A stretch of DNA of 64,000 nt from Paracoccus sp. S3-43 (GCF_029027965.1 NZ_CP119082.1:2837001-2901000), one strand, 5' to 3'; counted from the stretch's first letter, positions 30,267 to 38,980 are shown. Program-made: numbers and translations. The notes: generated from the sequence alone by a model not told the origin.

Positions 30267-30521
30267 TTGATAGAAATAAACTGGGGCAAGCCCCTGTCCT
30301 TTGTCATCTCGCCCGATGGCGAGGTGAAGACCTTTTCCACCCTTGAAACCGCCGCCTATTGGCTGGACCGCAAATGGCCGGTCGACGACGTTCAGCGCCG
30401 CCATGCCGCGCAGATGCTGGATGCGGCGGCCCATTGCATGACCCCGGTCGGAACGGCGCGACGGGCCTTTACCCATGCCGCCCGGTCGGCGGGATTCCAA
30501 GCCGTCGCCAAGCCGCACTGA
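30267..30521 (+). CDS. DUF982 family protein
   Basis: An 84-residue protein matching DUF982, a family found mainly in Rhizobiales and Rhodobacterales. The pattern is an early INWGKPLSFVISPDGEVKTF, then STLETAAYWLDRKWP, and a helical tail with HAAQMLDAAAHCMTP and RRAFTHAARSAGF. It starts with a TTG whose ribosome site (GAAAGA) is weak, so expression could be low. No function is known to me. It ends at a terminator shared with a facing DUF1127 gene. Confidence 0.75.
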   Translation: MIEINWGKPLSFVISPDGEVKTFSTLETAAYWLDRKWPVDDVQRRHAAQMLDAAAHCMTPVGTARRAFTHAARSAGFQAVAKPH

Positions 30522-30549
30522 TCCCGGCGGGACTCGCCAGACAAGAAAA

Positions 30550-30577
30550 AACCCCCTCTGCATCCGCATTGGGGGTT
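30550..30577. terminator. Bidirectional terminator
   Basis: AACCCCC (30550-30556) and GGGGGTT (30571-30577) form the stem. Read on the minus strand it is followed by a T6 run, a strong terminator for the DUF1127 gene. Read on the plus strand it ends DUF982 more weakly. Confidence 0.85.
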
Positions 30578-30603
30578 CGTTCATCTTGACCGGTGGTGCT
30601 GGC

Positions 30604-30798
30604 TTAGAAGCCGCGCGCAATCCGCTCGATGTCGCCGCGGCACAGACCGATATCGTCCAGCTCGCGATCCGACAGGCGGTTCAGTTCACGACGGGTCACG
30701 CGGGCATCGTTCCACGCGCTCAGCATCGAGAAGAAGTTCGCAGCGACATTGCCAACGCCCCCAACAGCATGGCTGCGGTTCAGTTCCATCGTCGACAT
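30604..30798 (-). CDS. DUF1127 small protein (YjiS-like)
   Basis: A 64-residue protein ending in the DUF1127 signature RRELNRLSDRELDDIGLCRG followed by DIERIARGF. In Rhodobacter sphaeroides a DUF1127 protein (CcaF1) is an RNA-binding, stress-induced factor, and in Agrobacterium these proteins affect phosphate and small-RNA metabolism. The same role here is inferred. The ATG follows AGGTGATGAAAA. A GCCCGA-TGG-TCGGGC hairpin sits in the leader just upstream of the ribosome site and could modulate translation. Confidence 0.9.
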   Translation of the reverse strand: MSTMELNRSHAVGGVGNVAANFFSMLSAWNDARVTRRELNRLSDRELDDIGLCRGDIERIARGF

Positions 30799-30992
30799 TT
30801 TTCATCACCTGTTTCAGAAGTGCCCGACCATCGGGCATTCGCTTCATGCAGCAGGATATAGATTGGGCAACCTGTTAAGAGTAGCCGTTGGCCGAGCAAG
30901 GCGGCTATGCGCGGATTGCAGATTGAGAAAGCCTTGAATCGACCAGAATGTCGCTTTTGCGCAGCGGAATGCCGCATTGCAGCAATCGTTTC

Positions 30993-31709
30993 CTACCAAT
31001 CCCCTAACGCCGCCTGCCACAGCGCAAGTGCCGCTACGGCAGCCGTGTCGGCGCGCAGGATTCGCGGTCCCAGGCTGATGCGACTCACGAAGGGCAGCGC
31101 CGTCAGCCGGGCGCGTTCGGCGTCGGAAAACCCGCCCTCGGGACCGATCAGGATCGCCCAGGGACCGCGCGGCAGACCGGCCAGGGTGTCCGCGGGACCA
31201 GCCATTGCCTCGTCCGCCCACAGGATCCGGCGGGACGCGTCCCAGCCGTCCAGCAGGCGCGGCAGCGAGGCCAGGTCGGCCACGGCGGGCACGAAGGTGC
31301 CGCCGCATTGCTCGGCCGCCTCGACCGCATGGGCTTGCAGCCGGTCCTGGCGGATGCGTTCGGAATTGGTGAAATCGGTCTGCACCGGCAGGATCCGCGC
31401 GGCGCCCATCTCGGCTGCCTTCTCGACGATGAAATCGGTGCGCGCCTTCTTGATCGGCGCGAAGACCAGCCACAGGTCGGGCGGGTTCCGCTGCGGCGCG
31501 GTCTGTTCCAGAACGTCCAGCGACCCGCCGCGCTTGCCCGCCGCCGCGATGCGCGCCGACCAGGCGCCGTCGCGGCCGTTGAAGACCTCGATCACGGCGC
31601 CGGGCGACAGGCGCATGACACCCCCCAGATAATGCGCCTGCGCGGCGTCCAGCGGGACGGGTTGTCCCCTGCCCAGCGGGTGATCTATGAACAGCCTGAT
31701 CCTTGCCAT
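30993..31709 (-). CDS. rsmE: 16S rRNA (uracil(1498)-N3)-methyltransferase
   Basis: RsmE is a SPOUT-fold enzyme that methylates U1498 of 16S rRNA. The 238 residues include the PUA-like N-terminus (MARIRLFIDHPLGRG), VFAPIKKARTDFIVEKAAEM, LPVQTDFTNSER, and the knotted SAM site WAILIGPEGGFSDAER followed by RISLGPRILRADTAAVAAL. The start is the Met of MARIR; no ribosome site precedes it, and it faces ubiA across only 13 bp, so the mRNA may be leaderless. Confidence 0.95.
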   Translation of the reverse strand: MARIRLFIDHPLGRGQPVPLDAAQAHYLGGVMRLSPGAVIEVFNGRDGAWSARIAAAGKRGGSLDVLEQTAPQRNPPDLWLVFAPIKKARTDFIVEKAAEMGAARILPVQTDFTNSERIRQDRLQAHAVEAAEQCGGTFVPAVADLASLPRLLDGWDASRRILWADEAMAGPADTLAGLPRGPWAILIGPEGGFSDAERARLTALPFVSRISLGPRILRADTAAVAALALWQAALGDW

Positions 31710-31722
31710 GGGGACAGACGCT

Positions 31723-32661
31723 ATGCAAAGCCGGACCGAAAGACCAGACGCCGTCATCGACGCGCCGAAGGGAAACTGGGTCGACACCGCCGCCCCCCCG
31801 GCCTGGAGGCCCTGGCTGCGCCTGTCGCGCGCCGACCGGCCCATCGGGACGTGGCTTCTGCTGCTGCCCTGCTGGTGGGGGATCGGGCTGGCGATGATGA
31901 CCGACGCCCCCCGCTGGGCCGACCTGTGGATCGCGGCGGCCTGCGGCGTGGGCGCCCTGGTGATGCGCGGGGCGGGCTGCACCTGGAACGACATCACCGA
32001 CCGCGATATCGACGACAAGGTGGCGCGCACCCGGTCGCGGCCCCTGCCAAGCGGTCAGGTGACGCTGCGCGGGGCCTGTCTGTGGCTGGCGGCGCAGGGG
32101 CTGGTGGGCCTGGCGATCCTGCTGACGCTGGACCGGGCGGCGATCTGGATGGGGGTGGCGTCGCTGGCGCTTGTCGCGATCTATCCCTTTGCCAAGCGGT
32201 TCACCTGGTGGCCGCAGCTGTTCCTGGGGCTGGCCTTCAACTGGGGGGTGATGCTGGCCTATGCCGCGCATATGGGCCGGGTCGACCTGGCGCCGGTGGT
32301 GGCCTGGCTGGCGGGGATCAGTTGGACGATCTTCTACGACACCATCTATGCCCATCAGGATGTCGAGGACGACGCCCTGATCGGCGTGAAATCCACCGCC
32401 CGGCTGTTCGGCGACGACAGCCCGCGCATCCTGGCGGGCTTTGCGGTGCTGACGGTCCTGCTGCTGGCGGTGGCGATCTCGCTGACGGGTCGCAATCTGT
32501 TGATGGCCTATGCCGGGCTTGCCGGGTTCGCCCTGCATCTGGCCTGGCAGTTGCGGAATTTCCAGCCGGATCAGGGCGCTGTCTGCCTGCGGCTGTTCCG
32601 GTCGAACCGCGACGCCGGGCTGATCCTTGCGCTGTTTCTCGCCTTGGCCGGGCTGGTCTGA
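31723..32661 (+). CDS. ubiA: 4-hydroxybenzoate polyprenyltransferase
   Basis: UbiA attaches the polyprenyl tail to 4-hydroxybenzoate in ubiquinone synthesis. The 312-residue membrane protein has the first Asp motif CTWNDITDRDIDDKVARTRS and the second YDTIYAHQDVEDDALIGVKS, between about eight helices (TWLLLLPCWWGIGLAMM, MGVASLALVAIYPFA, LFLGLAFNWGVMLAYAA). The start MQSRTERP is favoured over a Met 12 codons earlier, because that one would overlap rsmE. The prenyl donor would come from the IspA/DXS branch coded at 14-17 kb. Confidence 0.95.
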   Translation: MQSRTERPDAVIDAPKGNWVDTAAPPAWRPWLRLSRADRPIGTWLLLLPCWWGIGLAMMTDAPRWADLWIAAACGVGALVMRGAGCTWNDITDRDIDDKVARTRSRPLPSGQVTLRGACLWLAAQGLVGLAILLTLDRAAIWMGVASLALVAIYPFAKRFTWWPQLFLGLAFNWGVMLAYAAHMGRVDLAPVVAWLAGISWTIFYDTIYAHQDVEDDALIGVKSTARLFGDDSPRILAGFAVLTVLLLAVAISLTGRNLLMAYAGLAGFALHLAWQLRNFQPDQGAVCLRLFRSNRDAGLILALFLALAGLV

Positions 32662-32723
32662 TTGCGCGGACCGCCGCCTGAGGCTACACCCCGCGTTCAG
32701 GAAACAGCCCAAGGTCATGCCCC

Positions 32724-34841
32724 ATGGCGTCATCCCGCAGGCGGCTTTTGCCGCCGGTCGCCGCGATCCTTGCCCTGTCCGCCGCGGGCGGGCTGTGCTG
32801 GCTGGGCGCCGATGCCGCCGCCCGTTACCTTGAGGACCGGTCGCGGCAGGATGTGGAACAGGCGCTTGCCGCATCCGGCCAGGACTGGGTGACGGTCGCC
32901 ACCGACGGCTTGCAGGTCCGCCTGACCGGCACCGCCCCGACCGAGGTCGACCGCTTTCGTGCCGTGACCCAGGCGGGCAGCGCCGTCGATCCGTCCCGCG
33001 TCCTGGACCGCATGACGGTCGCCTCGGCAGATGGCGGGACGCCGCCGGAGTTCAAGGTGGAACTGCTGCGAAACGACCGGGACATCTCGCTGATCGGGCT
33101 GGTTCCGGCCTCGACCGACCGGGCGGGCCTTCTGCGGGGGCTTCGCAGCGACACCGCCGCCCCTTCCGTCACCGACCTGCTGGAAACCGCCGACTATGCG
33201 GTGCCCCATGGATGGGACGCGGCGCTGCGATACGGGTTGCGCGCCGCGCAGATGGCGCCCCGCGCCAAGATCTCGATCCAGCCGGGCAGCGTGGCGATTT
33301 CCGCGCTGGCCGACAGCCGCGACGACAAGGGACGGCTGGAGACCGCGCTGCGGCGCGGGCTGCCCGACGGGGTGACGCTGGTCACGGATATCTCGGCCCC
33401 CCGCCCGGTGATCGCGCCCTTCACCCTGCGCTTCGTCCGGGACAAGGACGGCGCGCGGTTCGAAGCCTGCGCGGCCGAGACCGAGGAGGGGCGCGACAGG
33501 ATCGTGGCGGCGGCGCAGGCGGCGGGCGTGCCCGCCTGCACGCTGGGCCTGGGATCGCCGTCGCCCGACTGGGCCGACGCGGCCGTGGCGGCGATCGGCG
33601 CGGTGGCCGATCTGGGCCGGGGCGCGGTCACGCTGTCGGATGCGGATGTGGCGCTGACCGCGCCGCCCTCGGTCGAAAAGCCCGCCTTCGATGCCGCCGT
33701 GGCCCGCTTGCAGCAGGCCCTGCCGCCGGACTTTTCGCTGCAAGCCACGCTGGAACAGGCGCCGGACGCCACCGCCCCCGGCCCGGCGGAATTCACCGCC
33801 ACCCTGTCGGATGCGCAGGTTCTGACCATGCGCGGCGCCATCAGCGACCCCCGCATGGCCGAGACCGTGGACAGCCTGGCCCGCGCGCGTTTCCCGTCCG
33901 TGCAGGCCGACCTGACCGACAACCCCCAGGTGCCGCAGGGCTGGACGGTGCGCGTCATCGGCGCCATCGAGGCCCTGGACATCCTGCAAACCGGCAGCGT
34001 CCAGGTCACGCCCGACCTGATCCGGGTGACCGGCACCTCGGGCGATCCGGGGGCGGCCGAAGCGGCGGCCGCGCGGCTGTCCGAACGGCTGGGTCCGGGC
34101 GCGGCCTATGACTTGTCGATCCGCTATGACCGCAGGCTGGATGCCTCGCTGAACCTGCCCGACGGGGCGGAATGCGTGCGCCGGCTGAACATCGTGATGT
34201 CGGAATCCGAGATCGGCTTCGAGCCGTCGAAATCCGCCATCGCGGGCGATCCCGCGCCGACGCTGGACCGGCTGGCCTCGGTCATGGCCGAATGCGCCGA
34301 TTTCCAGATCGAGGCCGGGGGGCATACCGATTCGCAGGGGTCCGAGGGCTTCAACGCCGACCTGTCGCGCGGCCGGGCGCAGGCCCTGGTCGCGGCCATG
34401 GCCGGGGCGGGGATCGACGTGGCGAACATGACCGCGCGGGGCTATGGCGAAAGCCAGCCCATCGCCACCAACGAGACCGAGGAAGGCCGCGAGGAAAACC
34501 GCCGCATCGAATTCCGCCTGCTGTCGGATTACCCGGTGCGCGGCACGCCGCTGCCGCCGCCCGTCACCCTGTCGGGCGTGACCGCCGAACCCGCCCCCGC
34601 CGACCAGCCCCCGGCGGATCCGATCGGTCCCATGCAGCCGCCTGCCCCGCCGCAGCTGTTCGGGCCCCAGATGCCGCGCGTCACCGCCGGTCCCACGGCC
34701 CCCGCCACGGTCGGCGCCAGCGAGGTCTTCCAGACGCTGGACGAACGCGAGGAAAACATTAGGCTGCCGGTCCAGACGCCGACCCCGGACACGCCCCGCC
34801 CCTCGCCCCGGCCGGACGCGGCGTCAGCCCCCGCCGATTGA
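32724..34841 (+). CDS. OmpA-family protein with long BON-like periplasmic region
   Basis: A 705-residue envelope protein. The N-terminal anchor (LLPPVAAILALSAAGGLCWL) leads into a long periplasmic part with repeated BON-like segments (DVEQALAASGQDWVTVATDG, LQVRLTGTAPTEV). Next is the OmpA peptidoglycan-binding domain (FEPSKSAIAG, IEAGGHTDSQGSEGFNADLS, RARGYGESQ-type ARGYGESQPIA, NRRIEFRL). The tail from about residue 600 is Pro-rich and disordered. Binding to diaminopimelate via GHTDS is a known property of the domain. The adjoining 102-residue coiled-coil membrane protein may be its partner. Confidence 0.88.
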   Translation: MASSRRRLLPPVAAILALSAAGGLCWLGADAAARYLEDRSRQDVEQALAASGQDWVTVATDGLQVRLTGTAPTEVDRFRAVTQAGSAVDPSRVLDRMTVASADGGTPPEFKVELLRNDRDISLIGLVPASTDRAGLLRGLRSDTAAPSVTDLLETADYAVPHGWDAALRYGLRAAQMAPRAKISIQPGSVAISALADSRDDKGRLETALRRGLPDGVTLVTDISAPRPVIAPFTLRFVRDKDGARFEACAAETEEGRDRIVAAAQAAGVPACTLGLGSPSPDWADAAVAAIGAVADLGRGAVTLSDADVALTAPPSVEKPAFDAAVARLQQALPPDFSLQATLEQAPDATAPGPAEFTATLSDAQVLTMRGAISDPRMAETVDSLARARFPSVQADLTDNPQVPQGWTVRVIGAIEALDILQTGSVQVTPDLIRVTGTSGDPGAAEAAAARLSERLGPGAAYDLSIRYDRRLDASLNLPDGAECVRRLNIVMSESEIGFEPSKSAIAGDPAPTLDRLASVMAECADFQIEAGGHTDSQGSEGFNADLSRGRAQALVAAMAGAGIDVANMTARGYGESQPIATNETEEGREENRRIEFRLLSDYPVRGTPLPPPVTLSGVTAEPAPADQPPADPIGPMQPPAPPQLFGPQMPRVTAGPTAPATVGASEVFQTLDEREENIRLPVQTPTPDTPRPSPRPDAASAPAD

Positions 34842-34860
34842 CCGCAAGCCAGGCCACCGC

Positions 34861-35169
34861 ATGAACCGCACGGAATTCGTCACCATCACCACGATCATCC
34901 TGTTCGGCGTCTTCGTGCTGGGCTGGTTCGCAAGCTGGCTGATCGGCCGCCTGACCCGGCCGTCCCAGGCGGATATCCGCGACCTGACCCGGCGGCTGCG
35001 CGACACCGAACGCGAGCGCGACATGGCCATTTCCCTGCTGAAGGACCGCGAGGCCGGCCTGGCGACGACTCAGGGGGAACTGGACGCCGCGATGGAGGGC
35101 CTGCGCGAAAGCCGCACCGAGATCGAGGAATTGCGGGATTACATCGAACGCAAGCTGGCGCGGCGGTAG
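34861..35169 (+). CDS. Small membrane protein with coiled coil
   Basis: A 102-residue protein: one membrane helix (ITTIILFGVFVLGWFASWLI) followed by a long charged heptad-type coil (IRDLTRRLRDTERERDMAIS, LDAAMEGLRESRTEIEELRD). It is 19 bp downstream of the OmpA-family gene and 7 bp before the SMR gene. Topology resembles anchored scaffolds or septum-associated proteins, but the family is not recognised. Confidence 0.7.
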   Translation: MNRTEFVTITTIILFGVFVLGWFASWLIGRLTRPSQADIRDLTRRLRDTERERDMAISLLKDREAGLATTQGELDAAMEGLRESRTEIEELRDYIERKLARR

Positions 35170-35176
35170 CCCTTTC

Positions 35177-35512
35177 ATGACCCGGATCTATGCCCTGCTT
35201 TTCCTGGCGATCATCGCCGAGGTGATCGCCACCACCGCTCTGGCGCGATCCGACAGCTTTACCAAGCTGGCGCCCAGCCTGATCGCGGCGGCGGGCTATG
35301 CCGCAGCCTTCTGGCTGCTGTCCTTTCCGGTCCGGGTCATGCCGACCGGCATCGTTTATGCGATCTGGTCGGGCATGGGCATCGTGCTGATTTCCGCCAT
35401 CGCCTGGATCTGGTATCGTCAGGCCCTTGATCTTGCTGCGATTCTGGGCCTCGTGCTCATTCTGGCAGGCGTCGTGATCATCAACGTCTTTTCAAAATCC
35501 ATCGTGCATTGA
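35177..35512 (+). CDS. Small multidrug resistance (SMR/EmrE) family transporter
   Basis: A 111-residue four-helix SMR protein, a proton-coupled dimeric exporter of quaternary cations. The essential Glu is in the first helix (LFLAIIAEVIATTALARSDS). GIVYAIWSGMGIVLISAIAW and LGLVLILAGVVIINVF complete the pattern. Subtype (EmrE versus Gdx) cannot be fixed by eye: the kept GMG motif fits drug exporters, but this needs a tree. No ribosome site is obvious; translation may be coupled to the preceding gene. Confidence 0.93.
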   Translation: MTRIYALLFLAIIAEVIATTALARSDSFTKLAPSLIAAAGYAAAFWLLSFPVRVMPTGIVYAIWSGMGIVLISAIAWIWYRQALDLAAILGLVLILAGVVIINVFSKSIVH

Positions 35513-35531
35513 GGGGCGGGCGACCCGCCCC
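35513..35531. terminator. Bidirectional hairpin between SMR and transaminase genes
   Basis: GGGGCGGG (35513-35520) and CCCGCCCC (35524-35531) with a CGA loop, in the 26-bp gap between convergent genes. No T run, but the stem is strong. Confidence 0.6.
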
Positions 35532-35538
35532 GCCACGG

Positions 35539-36903
35539 TCACGCCACCTCGGCAAACACCTTCCGCAACGCCTGTTCCAGCTTGTCGAAGATCTCGTCCA
35601 TCTGCGATTCGGTCAGGATGAAGGGCGGGCACAGCACGATGGACTGGCCCAGCGGGCGGCAGATCAGGCCCAGATCGGTGCAGGCATTGGCGATGCGTTC
35701 GCTGACCGACAGATGCGCGTCGAAGGGCGTCTTGGTGGCCTTGTCGCGCACGGCCTCAAGCGCCCACATGAAGCCCACGCCGCGCAACTCGCCGATATGG
35801 CCGCTGCGTTCCATGATGGCGCGCAGCCCGGCCTCCAGCCGGGGGGCAAGGCGACGCACGTTGTCGGCCAGACCTTCGTTCATCACCACGTCGATGGCCT
35901 TCAGCGCGATGGCGCAGCCGACCGGATGGCCGGATGCGGTGAAGCCATGGGGAAATTCCTCGATCTTCTCGACCGCCGCCTGAACGCGGTCGGCCAGATC
36001 CCCGCCCAGGATCACCGCGCCCATCGGGAACAGCCCGGCGGTCAGATTCTTGGACGAAATGATTGCGTCCGGCGTGAAGCCATAGGTCTGGCAGCCCCAG
36101 GTCTTGCCGGTGCGCCCGAAGCCGCAGATCACCTCGTCCGCGATCATCGGGATGTCGTATTTCCGCAGGATCGGCAGCACCGCCTGGAAATAGCCCTGCG
36201 ACGGCGGGATGACGCCGCCCGCGCCCTGCACGGGTTCGGCGAAGAACCCGGCGATGGTGTCGGCGCCTTCGCGCTGGATGGTGTCCTCCAACTCGCGCGC
36301 AAGGCGGGCGGTGAACTGCGCCTCGGTCTCATCCGCCTCGCCATAGCGCCAGTAATGCGGGCAGGTCAGGTGGATGAAGCCGGGCAGCGGCAGGCCGAAG
36401 ACCTCGTTATAGGGCTTGCCGGTCATGGATGCCGACACCACCGTGACGCCGTGATAGGCGTTCCAGCGGGTCAGGATCTTGCGGCGCTGCGGGTTGCCCT
36501 CGGAGGCGTGCAGGAACCACAGCATCTTGACCATGGTGTCGTTCGCCTCGGATCCCGAATTGGTATAGAAAACCTTGCCGCGATCGAAGGGCGACACCTC
36601 GACCAGCTTTTCGGACAGCATCACCGTCTGGTCGGACAGCCGCCCGAAAAAGGCGTGGTATCCGGGAAAGCGGTCGTATTGCGCCTTCGCGGCTTGGGCC
36701 AGGCCCTTGTGGTCGAAGCCCGCGACCATGTTCCACAGGCCGGAATTGGCATCCAGATAGCGCTTGCCGTTCACATCGACGACATAGGGCCCCTCGCCAT
36801 GGGTCAGCACCACGGCGCCGCGCTTGTGGACGCTGGGCAGGTCGGTGAAGCCATAGAGCGAGAATTCGTCGGCGCGGGCTTCCCAGCTTTGCGGTTTGGT
36901 CAT
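35539..36903 (-). CDS. Class III (S)-type omega-transaminase
   Basis: A 454-residue PLP enzyme of aminotransferase class III. From memory it closely resembles the structurally characterised omega-transaminase of Paracoccus denitrificans (ARADEFSLYGFTDLPSVH, DANSGLWNMVAGFDHKGL). The PLP lysine is in DAIISSKNLTAGLFPMGAV, the cofactor Asp in IADEVICGFGRTG, and the phosphate-binding region in FYTNSGSEANDTM. Such enzymes move amino groups from beta-alanine, putrescine-like amines or aromatic amines to pyruvate. The ATG at 36903 follows GGAGGCCCCG; the Met seven codons upstream overlaps that site. Confidence 0.92.
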   Translation of the reverse strand: MTKPQSWEARADEFSLYGFTDLPSVHKRGAVVLTHGEGPYVVDVNGKRYLDANSGLWNMVAGFDHKGLAQAAKAQYDRFPGYHAFFGRLSDQTVMLSEKLVEVSPFDRGKVFYTNSGSEANDTMVKMLWFLHASEGNPQRRKILTRWNAYHGVTVVSASMTGKPYNEVFGLPLPGFIHLTCPHYWRYGEADETEAQFTARLARELEDTIQREGADTIAGFFAEPVQGAGGVIPPSQGYFQAVLPILRKYDIPMIADEVICGFGRTGKTWGCQTYGFTPDAIISSKNLTAGLFPMGAVILGGDLADRVQAAVEKIEEFPHGFTASGHPVGCAIALKAIDVVMNEGLADNVRRLAPRLEAGLRAIMERSGHIGELRGVGFMWALEAVRDKATKTPFDAHLSVSERIANACTDLGLICRPLGQSIVLCPPFILTESQMDEIFDKLEQALRKVFAEVA

Positions 36904-36965
36904 CGGGGCCTCCATCGGTTTCACCGCAAGCTATCCGGGCCGACGCGGGCGTTCAATGGGGCGGG

Positions 36966-37436
36966 TCACGCCGCGGCCGCGGCTTCCAGCCTGGCGATGT
37001 CGATCCTGGACATCTTGAAGAACTCGGGCCAGACCTTGCCCGCCTGCGGCCCGGCCAGCAATTCGGCGGCCCGTTCGGGGACCACTTGCCAGGACATGCC
37101 GAAGCGGTCCTTCAGCCAGCCGCATTGCGAAGGCGTCCCGCCACCGGTCAGCAGCGCGTTCCACAGGTGGTCGGTTTCCGCCTGGTCCCTGGTGGCGATG
37201 CTGATCGACGCGGCCTCGGACAGCTTGAACTCCGGGCCGCCGTTGATCGCCTGCATGGGCGTTCCGGCCAGGGTGAAGTCGATGGCCAGCACCGTGCCCG
37301 CAGGCGCCATGCCCTGTTCCTCGACAGAGTGGCTGACGGCGTCGATCCGGCTGTCAGGCAGCATCGAGACGTAGAAATCCACCGCTTCCATCGCCTGGCT
37401 GTCGAACCAGAAGCAGGTCTTGACCTTGGCGCTCAT
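36966..37436 (-). CDS. VOC-superfamily protein (PhnB/YdcR-type)
   Basis: A 156-residue VOC-fold protein of the PhnB-like subgroup (VKTCFWFDSQAMEAVDFYVS, SRIDAVSHSVEE, FTLAGTPMQAINGGPEFKLS, TPSQCGWLKDRFGMSWQVVP). The ATG overlaps the upstream VOC gene stop. These genes commonly occur with TetR and SRPBCC (AHSA1) partners in operons of unknown substrate. It ends the operon; a typical metal-binding set is only partly visible, so enzymatic activity is unproven. Confidence 0.85.
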   Translation of the reverse strand: MSAKVKTCFWFDSQAMEAVDFYVSMLPDSRIDAVSHSVEEQGMAPAGTVLAIDFTLAGTPMQAINGGPEFKLSEAASISIATRDQAETDHLWNALLTGGGTPSQCGWLKDRFGMSWQVVPERAAELLAGPQAGKVWPEFFKMSRIDIARLEAAAAA

Positions 37437-37855
37437 TGTCCCGTCCCCTTCGATCCGGTGAAGGACAGCATCCACGGGGTGCCAAAGCGGTCGCGGAACA
37501 TCGCGAAGCGTTCGGCCCAGAAGGTCTCGCCCGGCTCCATGGCGATCGCCTCGGCCCCCTCGGACAGCGCGGCATGGACGCGGTCGAATTCTGCGGTCGA
37601 GGGCGTCTCGACCGAGACATAGAAGCCCTGCGGACGGTCATAGGTCTCGTCCGAATTGTCCGAGGCCATGACCAGCGTGTCCTCAAGCTGCACGCCCATG
37701 TTCATCACCATGTCGCCGCCGCCGGGCATCCGGCTGTCGGCGGGCGCGTCGGCGTTGCGGAACACGCCGGTGACGCGGCCGCCCAGGGTTTTCGCGTAAT
37801 GGGTCATCGCCTCAAGGCAGTTGCCCTTGAAGAACAGATAGATGGTGGGTTTCAT
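37433..37855 (-). CDS. VOC-superfamily protein (PhnB-like)
   Basis: A 140-residue protein of the same PhnB-like VOC family: KPTIYLFFKGNCLEAMTHYA, GGDMVMNMGVQLEDTLVMAS, FDRVHAALSEGAEAIAMEPG, ERFAMFRDRFGTPWMLSF. It is translationally coupled to the next VOC gene and starts nine bases after the SRPBCC gene stops (GAGGATGAC precedes its ATG). The pair may be tandem-duplicated and diverged. Confidence 0.9.
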   Translation of the reverse strand: MKPTIYLFFKGNCLEAMTHYAKTLGGRVTGVFRNADAPADSRMPGGGDMVMNMGVQLEDTLVMASDNSDETYDRPQGFYVSVETPSTAEFDRVHAALSEGAEAIAMEPGETFWAERFAMFRDRFGTPWMLSFTGSKGTGQ

Positions 37856-37865
37856 GTCATCCTCC

Positions 37866-38348
37866 TCACAGCGTTCTCGCCAGGGCTTCCAACTGGTCGG
37901 CCACGGTGTTCCAGCCGTCGTGAAAGCCCATCTCCTCGTGTTCCTTGCGGGCCTCGTCGGTCCAGTGGCGGGCCTTGGCGACATAACGGGTGCGGCCCTC
38001 CCCGGCATCCTCGAAGGTCACTTCCGCGACCATGAAGGGGCGGCCTGCGGGCAGCCAGCCCGGCGCGAAGGCGTCGGTGAAGACCAGCTTGCGGCCCTCG
38101 ACGATCTCCAGATAGACACCGACATTCGGGAACCGCTCGCCCTCGGGACCGTGCATCACGGTCGAGAATTCGCCGCCCGGCCGCAGGTCCACCACCGCGT
38201 CGCTGACCCGCCAGGGCTTGGGACAGAACCAGTCCTCCATCAGCCTGGGATCGGTCCAGCAGCGCCACAGCTTGTCGCGCGGGGCGTCCAGGACGCGGTC
38301 CAGGACCAGTTCATGCGTCTCGGCGGGCATTTCGGTGTGGCAGGTCAT
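37866..38348 (-). CDS. SRPBCC/AHSA1-domain protein
   Basis: A 160-residue START/Bet v1-like protein of the activator-of-Hsp90 C-terminal (AHSA1) family. ELVLDRVLDAPRDKLWRCWT, PRLMEDWFCPKPWRVSDAVV, DLRPGGEFSTVMHGPEG and ARHWTDEARKEHEEMGFHDG followed by WNTVADQLEAL are characteristic. The fold binds hydrophobic ligands. It has a strong ribosome site (AAGGAGGAGACGAC), and its ATG overlaps the tetR stop by four bases. Function in the operon is likely ligand handling or detoxification. Confidence 0.92.
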   Translation of the reverse strand: MTCHTEMPAETHELVLDRVLDAPRDKLWRCWTDPRLMEDWFCPKPWRVSDAVVDLRPGGEFSTVMHGPEGERFPNVGVYLEIVEGRKLVFTDAFAPGWLPAGRPFMVAEVTFEDAGEGRTRYVAKARHWTDEARKEHEEMGFHDGWNTVADQLEALARTL

Positions 38349-38974
38349 GTCGTCTCCTCCTTCGGTTGGAACAGCAGTATCAGATAGCGTTTCAGGTGAT
38401 CGACGCTGTCGATGGCGACCGCCGGGTCGTCGGCGGCCTTGGCCAGGATGAAGGCGCCTTGCAGCACGGCCTGGCTGTGGGCGGCAAGGCTGGCGGCGGT
38501 GAACCCGGTGACGCCGCGCGCGGCCATGGCGGCGGCGATGTCGGATTCCAGCGTGGCGGCATGGCCAAAGATGCTGGCGGCGCAGGCGTCGCGGATCGCC
38601 GGATGGGCGTGATAGACTTCCTGCGTCATGGTGCCGACCAGGCAGGTGAATTCCTCGATTTCGCCGGCGATGATCTGGCGGCGGAAATCGACATAGGCCA
38701 GCACCCGGTCCAGCGGGTCGGCGTGGTCGTGATAGGGGGCGGCGGCGAACAGCGCGGCGGTCATGTCCGACCAGTGCCGGGCTGCGGCCACGCCCAGGGC
38801 CTCCTTGCTGGGAAAGTGGTGGAAGAAGGCGCCCTTCGTCACCCCCGCCGCGCGGCACAGCTGATCGACGCTGGTCGCGGCAAAGCCCTGCTGGCGCACG
38901 ATGTCGCGGGCGGCGTCCAGCAGCCTTGTCCGCGCGTCGCCCCGGTCGGGATCAGTGTTGGTTCTGCGTGTCAT
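38345..38974 (-). CDS. TetR-family transcriptional regulator
   Basis: A 209-residue repressor with the N-terminal helix-turn-helix ([53 protein letters not shown]). The C-terminal ligand domain is AefR/YfiR-like. It heads the SRPBCC-VOC-VOC operon and should repress it autogenously. The ATG at 38974 has no ribosome site, and the likely promoter sits so close (-10 at 38981-38986) that the mRNA would begin at or near the start codon. Confidence 0.93.
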   Translation of the reverse strand: MTRRTNTDPDRGDARTRLLDAARDIVRQQGFAATSVDQLCRAAGVTKGAFFHHFPSKEALGVAAARHWSDMTAALFAAAPYHDHADPLDRVLAYVDFRRQIIAGEIEEFTCLVGTMTQEVYHAHPAIRDACAASIFGHAATLESDIAAAMAARGVTGFTAASLAAHSQAVLQGAFILAKAADDPAVAIDSVDHLKRYLILLFQPKEETT

Positions 38975-38980
38975 GCGGCA

